This document shows positions 1 through 6,905 of a DNA stretch of 16,653 nucleotides, in pieces. A model generated the notes under the pieces. It saw only the letters and a list, made by a program, of their open reading frames with translations, did not search any database and was not told where the DNA came from. Source of the DNA: DASZZZ01 sp036260375 (GTDB lineage: Bacteria; Actinomycetota; CADDZG01; WHSQ01); contig DASZZZ010000108.1 of assembly GCA_036260375.1 (NCBI GenBank), forward strand, positions 1-16,653. Direction: 5' to 3'. Numbering within the stretch: position 1 is the stretch's first letter; each line of letters begins with the position of its first letter. Both the position numbers and the translations under genes were made by a program.

Positions 1-205
1 CTCCGCTGGTCGAGAAGCGCGGCCGCTTCGGGCCGTTCGTGGGGTGCTCGAACTACCCGGAGTGCAAGTACATCAAGAAGGAGGCGCCCAAGGAGACCGG
101 CGAGGAGTGCCCCGAGTGCGGCTCTCCGCTGGTCGAGAAGCGCGGCCGCTTCGGGCCGTTCGTCGGGTGCTCGAACTACCCGGAGTGCAAGTACATCAAG
201 AAGGA
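1..205 (+). repeat. Near-identical tandem repeat encoding two zinc ribbons
   Basis: Bases 1-82 recur at 124-205, an offset of 123 bases (41 codons). I see a single difference, at 41 versus 164, and it is a synonymous change between GTG and GTC. Such identity at the DNA level implies recent duplication or ongoing gene conversion within the topA tail. Confidence 0.9.
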
Positions 206-317
206 CCCGGCCAAGAAGAAGACGAGCCGCAAGAAGACGACCGCGCGCAAGGCCTCCGGCGCCCGGGCGACCCGGCGCGCCACGGGGGCGGACGAGGGCG
301 CCGGAACTCTCGGATAG
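1..317 (+). CDS. topA: DNA topoisomerase I, C-terminal zinc-ribbon tail (partial, 5' end outside window)
   Basis: The reading frame is open from base 3 to the TAG at 315-317, so only the last ~104 residues of the protein are present. They hold one incomplete and one complete copy of the C4 zinc ribbon typical of type IA topoisomerases: CPECGSPLVEKRGRFGPF followed by GCSNYPECKY, with the complete ribbon beginning at base 108. A basic tail rich in Lys, Arg and Thr follows (bases ~200-290), which in high-GC actinobacterial TopA proteins is a DNA-binding extension. The enzyme relaxes negatively supercoiled DNA; the catalytic toprim and tyrosine domains would lie upstream of the window. Recognition rests on the ribbon pattern and on the neighbouring tmk and holB, a known actinobacterial neighbourhood. 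The GTG at base 39 is only an internal valine and not a start. Confidence 0.9.
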   Translation, partial: PLVEKRGRFGPFVGCSNYPECKYIKKEAPKETGEECPECGSPLVEKRGRFGPFVGCSNYPECKYIKKDPAKKKTSRKKTTARKASGARATRRATGADEGAGTLG

Positions 318-347
318 GGGATCGCGCCGCCGCGCCCAACTAGGATC

Positions 348-2399
348 GTGGGCGCAACCCAGTCCTCGGGAGGACCCATCCAGCAGGCACCGCAGCACCG
401 GCCGGACCTACGCGCCGTCGGCTCGGAGCCCGACGCGGGCTACCGCGCGCTGTTCCGCAACCGGAACTTCAGGCGCCTGTTCGCGGCCCAGAGCGTCTCG
501 AGCCTCGGCGACTGGATCGGCGTGATCGCGATCGCGCTCATCGCCGACGACCTGGCGCAGGACGTCGGCGTCGGTGCGGTGATGATGGCGCGTGTCATCC
601 CCGGCTTCATCGCCGGTCCCGTCGCCGGCGTGATCGCCGACCGCTACGACCGCAAGCGCGTCATGGTGCTCGCCGACGCCGCGCGCGCGGTCATCATCTT
701 CTCGCTGCCGTTCTTCGAGAGCTTCGTATACCTGCTGTTCGCGTCGATGCTGCTCGAGAGCCTGACGCTGCTGTGGGGGCCGGCGAAGGACGCGTCGCTC
801 CCGAACGTCGTGCCGGTGTCGCACATCACGCACGCGAACTCGCTGAACCTCATCGCGGTCTACGGCCCGTGGCCGGTCGCCGGCATCGTGTTCGCGTCGC
901 TCGCGTCGCTCGGCGGCTTCCTCGGCGACACCGTGCCGGTGCTGAGCGGGCTCGAAGGCGACCCCGCGGCGCTCGCGCTGTGGCTCGACTCGGTCACGTT
1001 CGGTCTCTCGGCGCTGCTGATCTGGTCCCTCGCGCTGCCCAAGCGCGAGGCCCGCGCCGGACGGCTCGACCTGGGGGCGGCCAAGGACGACCTCGTCGAG
1101 GGCGTGCGGTTCGTCGCGCGCGACAAGCAGGTCCGGCCGTGGCTGCTCGGCATCGCGTTCACGTTCACGGCGGCCGGCGGCGTGTTCTCGCTCGGTCCCG
1201 GATTCGTCGAGACGGTCCTCGGTGGAGGCGCGCGCGGGTTCGGCTTCCTCATCAGCTTCCTCGGCGCCGGGATGATCGTGGGCCTCATCGCGATCGGCGT
1301 GATCGCGCGCCGCGTCCAGAAAGACGTGCTGTTCTCGTCGTCGATCCTGCTCCTCGGCGTCGGTCTCTTCGCGTTCGCGAGCGTCGGGAGCCTCAACGCC
1401 GCGATACCGCTGGCGTCGACCCTCGGGTTCTTCGGCGGCGCCGCCTATTCGATGGGCTACTCGCTGATTCACGAGACGACCGAGGACCAGCTGCGGGGCA
1501 GGACGTTCAGCGCCGCGTACACGGTCATCCGCATCGGGACGCTCGTCGGCCTCGGACTGTTCCCGCTCGTCGCCAGCGCGCTCGGACGTCTCGACCTCAC
1601 GCTCGGAGCGATCGAGGTGCCGGGCAGCCGCGCCACGCTGTGGCTCGCCGGCATCGTCGCCGGGGGCGGCGGCGTCCTCTCGATGCGCGCGATCCGCCAC
1701 CGCGGCGACCTTCGCCGCACCCATCGCGGCTACCTCGTGGCGTTCGAGGGCGGCGACGGCTCCGGCAAGACGACGCAGGTGGACGCCCTCGCGCGGTGGC
1801 TCGAGGCGCGCGGCGAGGACGTCGTGATCACCAAGGAGCCGGGCGGCACCGCGGTCGGGGAACGCGTGCGCGCGCTGCTGCTCGACCCCGACGTCGAGCG
1901 CCTCGACGCGCGCGCCGAGGCGCTGCTGTACGCGGCCGACCGCGCGCAGCACGTCGCCGACGTCGTGCGGCCCGCGCTCGAGAGCGGCAAGGTCGTGCTG
2001 ACCGACCGCTTCGTCGACTCCTCGCTCGCGTACCAGGGCGTCGCGCGCGAGCTCGGCGTCGAGCACGTCCTGCGCGTGAACGAGTGGGCCACGGGAGGCC
2101 TGATGCCCGACCTCGTCGTGTTGCTCAAGGTCGACGCCCGCACGGCCCTCGGCCGCGCCGGCGACGACGCCGACCGCATGGAGCGAGAGGGCGGCGAGTT
2201 CCACGACCGCGTCGGCGACGCGTACCTCGAGCTCGCGCGGCGCTGGCCCGACCGCTTCGTCGTGGTCGACGCCGGGCGTCCCGAGTCCGAGGTCCACGAC
2301 GACGTCGTGAGGGCGTTTCGCGACCACGCCCCGGACGACCTGCCCCCGACGCCCTCGACGCGCGGGCTCGGCCCCCCCGGCCCCCCGGGGCCGCGATGA
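348..2399 (+). CDS. tmk: Bifunctional MFS transporter / thymidylate kinase fusion
   Basis: This 683-residue protein joins two unrelated modules. Residues ~30-450 form a major facilitator with many hydrophobic helices and a clear motif A (GVIADRYDRKR, D98 to R104). Residues ~460-660 are a full dTMP kinase: P-loop EGGDGSGKTT with K474, TKEPGGT, the DRF motif at 553-555 followed by SSLAYQG, and an Arg-rich LID (R603, R610, R613). The kinase phosphorylates dTMP to dTDP for DNA synthesis and should face the cytoplasm while tethered to the membrane. A Pro/Gly-rich tail ends the protein. GTG 348 is the only start between the topA stop and the MFS domain; its ribosome site is weak (AGGA at 342-345, very close). 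It sits 30 bases after topA and overlaps holB by 4 bases. The transported substrate cannot be read from sequence. Such fusions are, to my knowledge, annotated in some Actinomycetota. Confidence 0.93.
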   Translation: MGATQSSGGPIQQAPQHRPDLRAVGSEPDAGYRALFRNRNFRRLFAAQSVSSLGDWIGVIAIALIADDLAQDVGVGAVMMARVIPGFIAGPVAGVIADRYDRKRVMVLADAARAVIIFSLPFFESFVYLLFASMLLESLTLLWGPAKDASLPNVVPVSHITHANSLNLIAVYGPWPVAGIVFASLASLGGFLGDTVPVLSGLEGDPAALALWLDSVTFGLSALLIWSLALPKREARAGRLDLGAAKDDLVEGVRFVARDKQVRPWLLGIAFTFTAAGGVFSLGPGFVETVLGGGARGFGFLISFLGAGMIVGLIAIGVIARRVQKDVLFSSSILLLGVGLFAFASVGSLNAAIPLASTLGFFGGAAYSMGYSLIHETTEDQLRGRTFSAAYTVIRIGTLVGLGLFPLVASALGRLDLTLGAIEVPGSRATLWLAGIVAGGGGVLSMRAIRHRGDLRRTHRGYLVAFEGGDGSGKTTQVDALARWLEARGEDVVITKEPGGTAVGERVRALLLDPDVERLDARAEALLYAADRAQHVADVVRPALESGKVVLTDRFVDSSLAYQGVARELGVEHVLRVNEWATGGLMPDLVVLLKVDARTALGRAGDDADRMEREGGEFHDRVGDAYLELARRWPDRFVVVDAGRPESEVHDDVVRAFRDHAPDDLPPTPSTRGLGPPGPPGPR

Positions 2400-3544
2400 G
2401 CGTGTGGGACCGCGTCGCCGGGTCGCGCGCCGCCGCCGCGCTCGCGCGCCAGGTCGCCGCCGGCGGGGTCGCGCACGCGTGGCTGCTCCTCGGCGCGCCC
2501 GGGTCCGGCAAGCAGGCGACGGCCGTGTGCATGGCCGCGGCGCTCGAGTGTCCGGTGCGTCCCGCCGCCGGGTGCGGCGAGTGCTCCTCGTGCCTGCGGG
2601 TCGTGCGGCAGCGGCATCCCGACGTCCATCACGTCGTGCCGGAGGGACCGCTGATCCCCGTCGACACCGTGCGCGAGGCGATCATCCCCGAGGCGGCGCG
2701 CTCCCCGTTCGAGGGTGCCTACAAGGTCTTCGTCGTCGAGGAGGCCGACCGCATGAACGACGCGGCCCAGAACGCGCTGCTCAAGACGCTCGAGGAGCCG
2801 CAGCCGGACACCGTGTTCGTCCTCGTGTCGGACCACGAGGACGACCTGCTCGAGACGATCCGCTCGCGCTGTCGCGTCGTGCGCCTCGACCCCGTTCCCG
2901 AGGAGCGCATTGTCGAGCTCCTGCGCGCCGAGGGCGCCGCGGACGACGTCGCGCTGCTCGCGGCGCGTGCTGCGGACGGCGACGGAGACCGCGCGCGGGC
3001 GCTCGCGTTCGACGACCACGTCGCCGCGCGCCGCAGGTTCTGGGCGGGCGTCCCGGCGCGGCTGACGTCGCCCGTAGACGCCCTCGACGCCGCGACCGAG
3101 GTCGTCGAAGCGGCGCGCGCCGAGGTCAAGGCCCGCGAGCGTGCGCAGCGCGACGCGGTGGCGGAGCTCGCCGACGCGATGGGCGAGGGCCGCGGCACCG
3201 CCACGGCGCGCAACGCGCTCGCGAAGCGGCATCGGCGCGAGCTGCGGCGCGTGGAGGAGCTCGTGCTCGGCGAGGCGCTCGCGGCGCTCGGGTCGTTCTA
3301 CCGCGACGTCGTCGCGTTGCGGCGCGGGGCGTCCGACGCGGTCGTGAACCTCGACCGGCTCGACGAGCTCGACGCGTGGGCCGCGGCCGACGTGGGCGAC
3401 GCCGCCCTGCTGGCCGCCGCCGAGCGCTGCGTGACCGCGCGCGCGTCGCTGACGCGCAACGCGAACGTCCCGCTGCAGCTCGAGGCGACGCTGCTCGAGC
3501 TCGCGCGCCTCGCGCCTCCGCCGGCGCGCCTCGCCGCGCGCTAG
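2396..3544 (+). CDS. holB: DNA polymerase III subunit delta prime (clamp loader)
   Basis: This 382-residue AAA+ protein belongs to the clamp-loader complex that places the sliding clamp on primed DNA at the replication fork. It shows HAWLLLGAPGSGKQ (Walker A-like, residues 27-40, with Gln in place of the usual Thr/Ser after the Lys), a four-cysteine zinc module (C52, C60, C63, C66), the Walker B-like VVEEADRMN (E115, E116, D118) followed by NALLKTLEEP, and the RSRC motif. The C-terminal half is helical and basic (ARNALAKRHRRELRR), as in actinobacterial delta prime proteins. The altered Walker A fits the known lack of ATPase activity in delta prime. ATG 2396 overlaps the tmk stop (ATGA), so translation is coupled. 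DnaX is the nearest alternative, but the length and the pairing with tmk favour holB. Confidence 0.93.
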   Translation: MSVWDRVAGSRAAAALARQVAAGGVAHAWLLLGAPGSGKQATAVCMAAALECPVRPAAGCGECSSCLRVVRQRHPDVHHVVPEGPLIPVDTVREAIIPEAARSPFEGAYKVFVVEEADRMNDAAQNALLKTLEEPQPDTVFVLVSDHEDDLLETIRSRCRVVRLDPVPEERIVELLRAEGAADDVALLAARAADGDGDRARALAFDDHVAARRRFWAGVPARLTSPVDALDAATEVVEAARAEVKARERAQRDAVAELADAMGEGRGTATARNALAKRHRRELRRVEELVLGEALAALGSFYRDVVALRRGASDAVVNLDRLDELDAWAAADVGDAALLAAAERCVTARASLTRNANVPLQLEATLLELARLAPPPARLAAR

Positions 3545-3689
3545 AGCGCGCGCCGCTCGTGCTGCATGCGCGCCGCCCGGGCCTTGCGCCGGCCCCGCCG
3601 CACGCCGCCAGCGCGTCCGCGTGTTTAGCGCGCCGCGAAGCCGGGAAGCACTGTACGCACCGGCGCGATCGGCGCCAGATCCGCTCTCG

Positions 3690-3717
3690 CCCCGCTCGGA
3701 TGCGGGGCCGTCCCCGC
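3690..3717 (+). terminator. Terminator-like hairpin after holB, with two alternative pairings
   Basis: GCGGGG (3702-3707) pairs perfectly with CCCCGC (3712-3717) across a 4-base loop, and could instead pair with an upstream CCCCGC (3690-3695). No T-tract follows, as is common in very high-GC genomes. The placement, 150 bases after the holB stop and just before an AT-rich promoter-like patch, suits termination of the tmk-holB transcript. Confidence 0.4.
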
Positions 3718-3739
3718 GTGTCGCGTTAGTAACAGCGGG

Positions 3740-3746
3740 TTAAATT
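3740..3746 (+). promoter_or_regulatory. Putative -10 element for the S8 protease gene
   Basis: TTAAATT lies in the most AT-rich stretch of the region and matches TANNNT as TAAATT (3741-3746). I see no convincing -35 at 16-18 bases upstream. A start near 3753 would give a ~90-base 5' leader. Confidence 0.35.
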
Positions 3747-3750
3747 TCCT

Positions 3751-3827
3751 GGCAACTTTCCTGCTTGCCCCGAGAGGAACGCCGCAACCGGACGCCGAAC
3801 TCTCGTCCATCCCGCATGGTGCGAGAG
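3751..3827 (+). promoter_or_regulatory. Structured 5' leader with mutually exclusive hairpins before the protease
   Basis: Hairpin 1 pairs GGCAA (3751-3755) with TTGCC (3765-3769). Next comes a three-part switch-like arrangement: CGAGAG (A, 3771-3776), CTCTCG (B, 3800-3805), CGAGAG (C, 3822-3827). B can pair with A or with C but not both. The B:C form is reinforced by an inner CCAT/ATGG stem (3807-3810 with 3816-3819) around a CCCGC loop. C ends directly before the Shine-Dalgarno sequence AAGGGGG (3828-3834), seven bases from ATG 3842, and CCCC at 3768-3771 could pair with that site. I could not match it to a riboswitch class I know. Confidence 0.45.
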
Positions 3828-3841
3828 AAGGGGGTCCACAC

Positions 3842-5056
3842 ATGAAGGCTTTGAAGCTTGCGCTGGCCGTAGCGTTGGTCGCGGCGCTGCCCGCGGTCGC
3901 AGCGGCGGGGCCGGCGCGCTCCGAGCGCACCGGCTACATCGTCGTGCTGAAGGACTCGGCCTCGCCCAGGGCCGTGTCGTCCGACCACGCGCAGCGCTTC
4001 GGCGCCGACGTGTCGCACGTCTACCGTCACGCGCTCAAGGGCTACGCGGCGCAGATGAGCGCGACCGCGGCGGCGCGCATCGCCGACGACGCGCGCGTCG
4101 ACTTCGTGCAGAAGGACGGCGTCGCGACGACGATGGCGCAGTCGACGCCGACCGGCATCGACCGCGTCGACGCCGAGCTCAGCCCGACGGCTCGCATCAA
4201 CGGGGTCGACGAGCGCGTCAACGTCGACGTCGCCATCATCGACACCGGTATCGACCTCGACCACCCGGACCTCAACGTCTACACGGCGGGCGCGCGCAAC
4301 TGCTCGACCGGCACGTCGGCCGAGGACGGCAACGGACACGGCACGCACGTCGCCGGCACCGTCGCCGCGCTCGACAACTCGATCGGAGTCGTCGGCGTCG
4401 CGCCCGGCGCGCGCGTGTGGCCCGTGCGGGTGCTCAGCAACTCCGGCAGCGGCTCGTGGGCCGACGTCATCTGCGGCGTCGACTTCGTCACCGCCAACGC
4501 GTCGAGCATCGAGGTCGCGAACATGAGCCTCGGCGGCACCGGTTCCGACGACGGCAACTGCGGCAACACCAACGGCGACGCGCTGCACCGTGCGATCTGC
4601 CGCTCGGTCGCCGCGGGCGTGACGTACGCGGTCGCGGCCGGCAACTCGAGCGCCGACTCGCGCGGCCACGTCCCGGCGTCCTACGACGAGGTCATCACCG
4701 TCAGCGCTCTGGCCGACTTCAACGGCCTGCCCGGCGGCGGCGCCGCGGCGACGTGTCGCGCCGACGTCGACGACACGTTCGCCGACTTCTCGAACTACGG
4801 CGCCGACGTCGACCTGATCGCCCCTGGCGTGTGCATCAACTCCACGTGGAAGGGCGGCGCCTACAACACCATCTCCGGCACCTCGATGGCGAGCCCGCAC
4901 GTCGCGGGTGGCGCGGCCCTCTACAAGGCGAACAACCCGTCGGCCAGCCCGGCGACGGTGAAGAGCGCCCTGCAGGCCGCCGGCACGCTCGACTGGAACA
5001 ACGTCGACGACCGCGACGGCACCAAGGAGCGCCTCCTGCGAGTGGCGACCTTCTAA
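3842..5056 (+). CDS. Secreted S8 serine protease (proteinase K/subtilisin-like) with I9 propeptide
   Basis: This 404-residue exported endopeptidase starts with a Sec signal peptide (MKALKLALAVALVAALPAVA, cleavage near residues 20-22). An inhibitor I9 propeptide follows (~30-98, beginning YIVVLKDS), which normally chaperones folding and is then removed. The catalytic domain has a complete triad: D134 in IIDTGID, H166 in GNGHGTHVAG and S348 in GTSMASPHVAGG, with the oxyanion-hole Asn N268 in AAGNSS. Several cysteines in the catalytic domain suggest disulfides, as in extracellular proteinase K-type enzymes. It ends right after the catalytic domain, with no binding module or anchor. ATG 3842 has a strong ribosome site, AAGGGGG, at 7 bases. 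It appears to be a single-gene unit, with a structured leader before it and a hairpin terminator 20 bases after it. Confidence 0.95.
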   Translation: MKALKLALAVALVAALPAVAAAGPARSERTGYIVVLKDSASPRAVSSDHAQRFGADVSHVYRHALKGYAAQMSATAAARIADDARVDFVQKDGVATTMAQSTPTGIDRVDAELSPTARINGVDERVNVDVAIIDTGIDLDHPDLNVYTAGARNCSTGTSAEDGNGHGTHVAGTVAALDNSIGVVGVAPGARVWPVRVLSNSGSGSWADVICGVDFVTANASSIEVANMSLGGTGSDDGNCGNTNGDALHRAICRSVAAGVTYAVAAGNSSADSRGHVPASYDEVITVSALADFNGLPGGGAAATCRADVDDTFADFSNYGADVDLIAPGVCINSTWKGGAYNTISGTSMASPHVAGGAALYKANNPSASPATVKSALQAAGTLDWNNVDDRDGTKERLLRVATF

Positions 5057-5075
5057 CCCGTTCCACGGATTCGTT

Positions 5076-5105
5076 CGCGGCCCCGGCCCCCGCGCCGGGG
5101 CCGCG
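5076..5105 (+). terminator. Strong hairpin terminator after the protease gene
   Basis: CGCGGCCCCGG (5076-5086) and CCGGGGCCGCG (5095-5105) form a perfect 11-bp GC stem with an 8-base loop, 20 bases after the stop codon. There is no T-tract, so it is either a GC-type intrinsic terminator or a 3' stabilising structure. Confidence 0.65.
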
Positions 5106-5140
5106 GCGCGCCCGGCCGCGGCGCCCTGTTAGCCATGTCT

Positions 5141-5157
5141 GTTAGCGGATCGCTAAC
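5141..5157. promoter_or_regulatory. Palindrome GTTAGCG-GAT-CGCTAAC, possible operator
   Basis: The arms are a perfect 7-bp inverted repeat about 3-base centre. TGTTAGC also occurs as a direct repeat at 5127-5133 and 5140-5146, a spacing of 13 bases. The site lies in an AT-richer patch between the protease terminator and the BNR gene. Arm sequence resembles the GTTA-G-TAAC palindrome upstream of the protease. It could be a regulator binding site or a second weak terminator. Confidence 0.4.
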
Positions 5158-5240
5158 CCCCTTGTTGCCGCCCACTCGACGTGTCAGCGTGTGCCGTGCT
5201 GGGATGCGGGCGGCGCGTCGGCGCCCTCCACGTCACGATC

Positions 5241-5258
5241 GCCCGCCGCGCGGCGGGC
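5241..5258. promoter_or_regulatory. 18-bp perfect GC palindrome upstream of the BNR gene
   Basis: GCCCGCCGCGCGGCGGGC reads the same on both strands and lies 17 bases before ATG 5276. As RNA it would fold just ahead of the ribosome site (GGGGG at 5266-5270); as DNA it could be an operator. Palindromes of G and C are more frequent by chance at this composition, so the role is open. Confidence 0.35.
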
Positions 5259-5275
5259 ACTAGCCGGGGGTGGCC

Positions 5276-6739
5276 ATGCCGAGGATGCGCTTGAGGGTCG
5301 GGGTCGTGGCGGTCGTCGGCGTGCTCTCGCTCGTGTCGAGCGCCCACGCCGCGGTCACGCAGACGACGATCATGACCGACCCGTTCACGAACACGTCGAG
5401 CCAGCACCGAACCGCGGTCGAGCCGGACTCGTTCTCGTGGGGCAACACCATCGTCGCCGCGTCGCAGGTCGGCCGCTTCACCAACGGCGGCGGCTCGGGG
5501 ACCGGATGGGCGACGTCGACCGACGGCGGCACGACGTGGACGCAGGGTGTGCTGCCGGGGATCACGACGCACAACGGCAACGGCGGCACGTTCGACCGCG
5601 TCAGCGACCCCGTCGTGGCCTACAGCGCCCGTCACAACGTGTGGCTCATCAACACGATCCCGATCACGAGCAGCGTGACGGTGCCGCGCGTGTTCGTGAG
5701 CCGTTCGACCAACGGCGGACTCACGTGGGGCAACCCGGTGACGGTCGCGACGTCGGCGACGGCGAACCTCGACAAGAACTGGATCGTGTGCGACAACACC
5801 GCGACGAGCCCGTTCTACGGGCGCTGCTACGTGACGTGGGACGACCACGCCGACGGCAACCGCCTCTACAACAGCGTCTCGACCGACGGCGGCCTCACGT
5901 GGAGCACGCCGCGGCGGACCGCCAACAACGCCACCGGGCTCGGGGCGCAGCCGGTAGTGCAGCCGAACGGGACCGTCGTGGTCCCGGTCGCGAACGCGAA
6001 CGCGACCGCGCTGCTCTCCTACCGCTCGACCGACGGCGGCGCGACGTGGAGCAGCACGCAGACCATCACGTCGATCCCGAGCCACGACCCGGCGAGCAAC
6101 CTGCGCTCGATCCCGCTGCCGTCGGCCGAGATCGACGCGGCCGGCAGGGTCTACGTCGTGTGGCAGGACTGCCGCTTCCGGACGTCGTGCCGCGTCAACG
6201 ACATCGTGATGACGACGTCGACGAACGGCACGACGTGGACGACCGTGCAGCGCATCCCGATCGACTCGACGACGAGCGGCGTCGACCACTTCATCCCGGG
6301 GATCGGCGTCGACCGCACGACGTCGGGCTCGACGGCGAGGCTCGGCTTGACGTACTACTTCTACCGGAACGGCGCGTGCGGGACGTCGTGCTCGCTCGAG
6401 GTCGGCTACATCCAGTCCAACAACGGCGGCTCCACGTGGAGCAACCACGTCGACGTCGCGGGGCCGTTCCCGGTGTCGTGGACCGCCAACACGACCCAGG
6501 GCCGCATGGTCGGCGACTACATCTCGACGTCGTGGGTCAACGGGCGCGCGTACGGCGTGTTCTCGGTCGCGCTCGCGGCGCCGAGCAACTCGCAGACGTT
6601 CAACCAGCCGATCCGCGTGCCGACCGGCGGGCTCAGCGGCGCCGTGTCGGGCTTCGTGAACACGTCGGAGGGCGAGCAACCCGTCAACGGCGCGGCGTCG
6701 GACCACGCGTCGCCGCGCTCCGCCATCCGTATGCACTAG
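5276..6739 (+). CDS. Secreted BNR/Asp-box propeller protein, sialidase-like
   Basis: This 487-residue exported protein has a signal peptide of ~25 residues ending in SSAHA before AVTQTT. Six Asp-box motifs (S-x-D/N-x-G-x-T-W) are visible: STDGGTTW 81-88, STNGGLTW 144-151, STDGGLTW 202-209, STDGGATW 251-258, STNGTTW 315-321 (one residue short) and SNNGGSTW 381-388. Their spacing fits a six-bladed beta propeller, the fold of sialidases and many other exo-acting or glycan-binding proteins. I cannot place the sialidase catalytic Arg triad, Tyr and Glu with confidence, so enzyme activity is unproven. ATG 5276 is chosen because GGGGG at 5266-5270 is well spaced; GTG 5270 overlaps that site, and ATG 5285 is another option. 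There is no sorting signal or anchor, so it is probably released. Confidence 0.85.
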   Translation: MPRMRLRVGVVAVVGVLSLVSSAHAAVTQTTIMTDPFTNTSSQHRTAVEPDSFSWGNTIVAASQVGRFTNGGGSGTGWATSTDGGTTWTQGVLPGITTHNGNGGTFDRVSDPVVAYSARHNVWLINTIPITSSVTVPRVFVSRSTNGGLTWGNPVTVATSATANLDKNWIVCDNTATSPFYGRCYVTWDDHADGNRLYNSVSTDGGLTWSTPRRTANNATGLGAQPVVQPNGTVVVPVANANATALLSYRSTDGGATWSSTQTITSIPSHDPASNLRSIPLPSAEIDAAGRVYVVWQDCRFRTSCRVNDIVMTTSTNGTTWTTVQRIPIDSTTSGVDHFIPGIGVDRTTSGSTARLGLTYYFYRNGACGTSCSLEVGYIQSNNGGSTWSNHVDVAGPFPVSWTANTTQGRMVGDYISTSWVNGRAYGVFSVALAAPSNSQTFNQPIRVPTGGLSGAVSGFVNTSEGEQPVNGAASDHASPRSAIRMH

Positions 6740-6777
6740 GAGCACCTCGAACCGACCCGGACCGAGGGGGGACGGTG

Positions 6778-6808
6778 GAGGCCCGGTCGCCGAGAGCGGC
6801 CGGGCCTC
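6778..6808 (+). terminator. Hairpin terminator after the BNR gene
   Basis: GAGGCCCGG (6778-6786) pairs perfectly with CCGGGCCTC (6800-6808) over a 13-base loop, about 40 bases after the stop codon. No T-tract follows. It separates the BNR gene from the ABC operon. Confidence 0.6.
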
Positions 6809-6866
6809 GCCGCGTCGGGCGCACGACGACGCCGCGCCGCGCTCGGAGGGCGCGACGGCGCGGTGG

Positions 6867-6872
6867 TAGCGT
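6867..6872 (+). promoter_or_regulatory. Putative extended -10 promoter of the ABC operon
   Basis: TAGCGT is preceded by TGG, giving an extended -10 (TGnTANNNT from 6864). Transcription would start near 6879, which is a GTG. No -35 is evident. The same hexamer with the same 6-base spacing to a GTG occurs at 11783 before the tail operon. Confidence 0.4.
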
Positions 6873-6878
6873 GCCGCG

Positions 6879-6905
6879 GTGCACGCGACCCCGCGCGGAG
6901 GTTGA
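6879..6905 (+). CDS. Putative leaderless mini-ORF (8 codons) coupled to the permease gene
   Basis: The GTG at 6879 opens an 8-codon frame (MHATPRGG) ending at TGA 6903-6905. That stop overlaps an in-frame TTG (6902-6904) of the permease gene as TTGA. GGAGG (6897-6901) lies inside the mini-ORF. If transcription starts at 6879, ribosomes would load on the leaderless GTG and re-initiate at the overlap. This is inferred from sequence layout only; the peptide itself resembles nothing I know. Confidence 0.3.
   Translation: MHATPRGG

Larger units (their letters stand above)
3545..3841 (+). other. Intergenic region: hairpins, AT-rich promoter patch, structured leader
   Basis: This is a 297-base gap between holB and the protease gene. 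The first half is GC-rich with short inverted repeats (for example GGCGC/GCGCC at 3662-3676) and a terminator-like cluster at 3690-3717. Bases 3724-3765 form a marked AT-rich dip, with the palindrome GTTA-G-TAAC at 3725-3733 and TTAAATT at 3740-3746. The last 90 bases form a leader with competing hairpins. No gene is seen in it. Confidence 0.6.

Noticed and set aside
341..350. TAGGAT as a -10 promoter for the MFS-kinase gene
   Set aside because: It lies one base before GTG 348, so transcription would begin inside the gene, and no later in-frame start exists near enough. Read-through from topA is more likely.
408..2327. 639-codon minus-strand frame opposite the MFS-kinase gene
   Set aside because: The + strand carries a full MFS and kinase; the reverse product is composition-driven.
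773..2395. Long + strand open frame continuing into holB
   Set aside because: The part before 2396 is an out-of-frame shadow of the MFS-kinase gene with Arg-rich low-complexity sequence. The true holB start is ATG 2396.
3741..3841. c-di-AMP (ydaO-type) riboswitch in the protease leader
   Set aside because: Some pieces (GAGGAAC, GCCGAA) look alike, but their order and the conserved closing segment do not match the consensus as I recall it.
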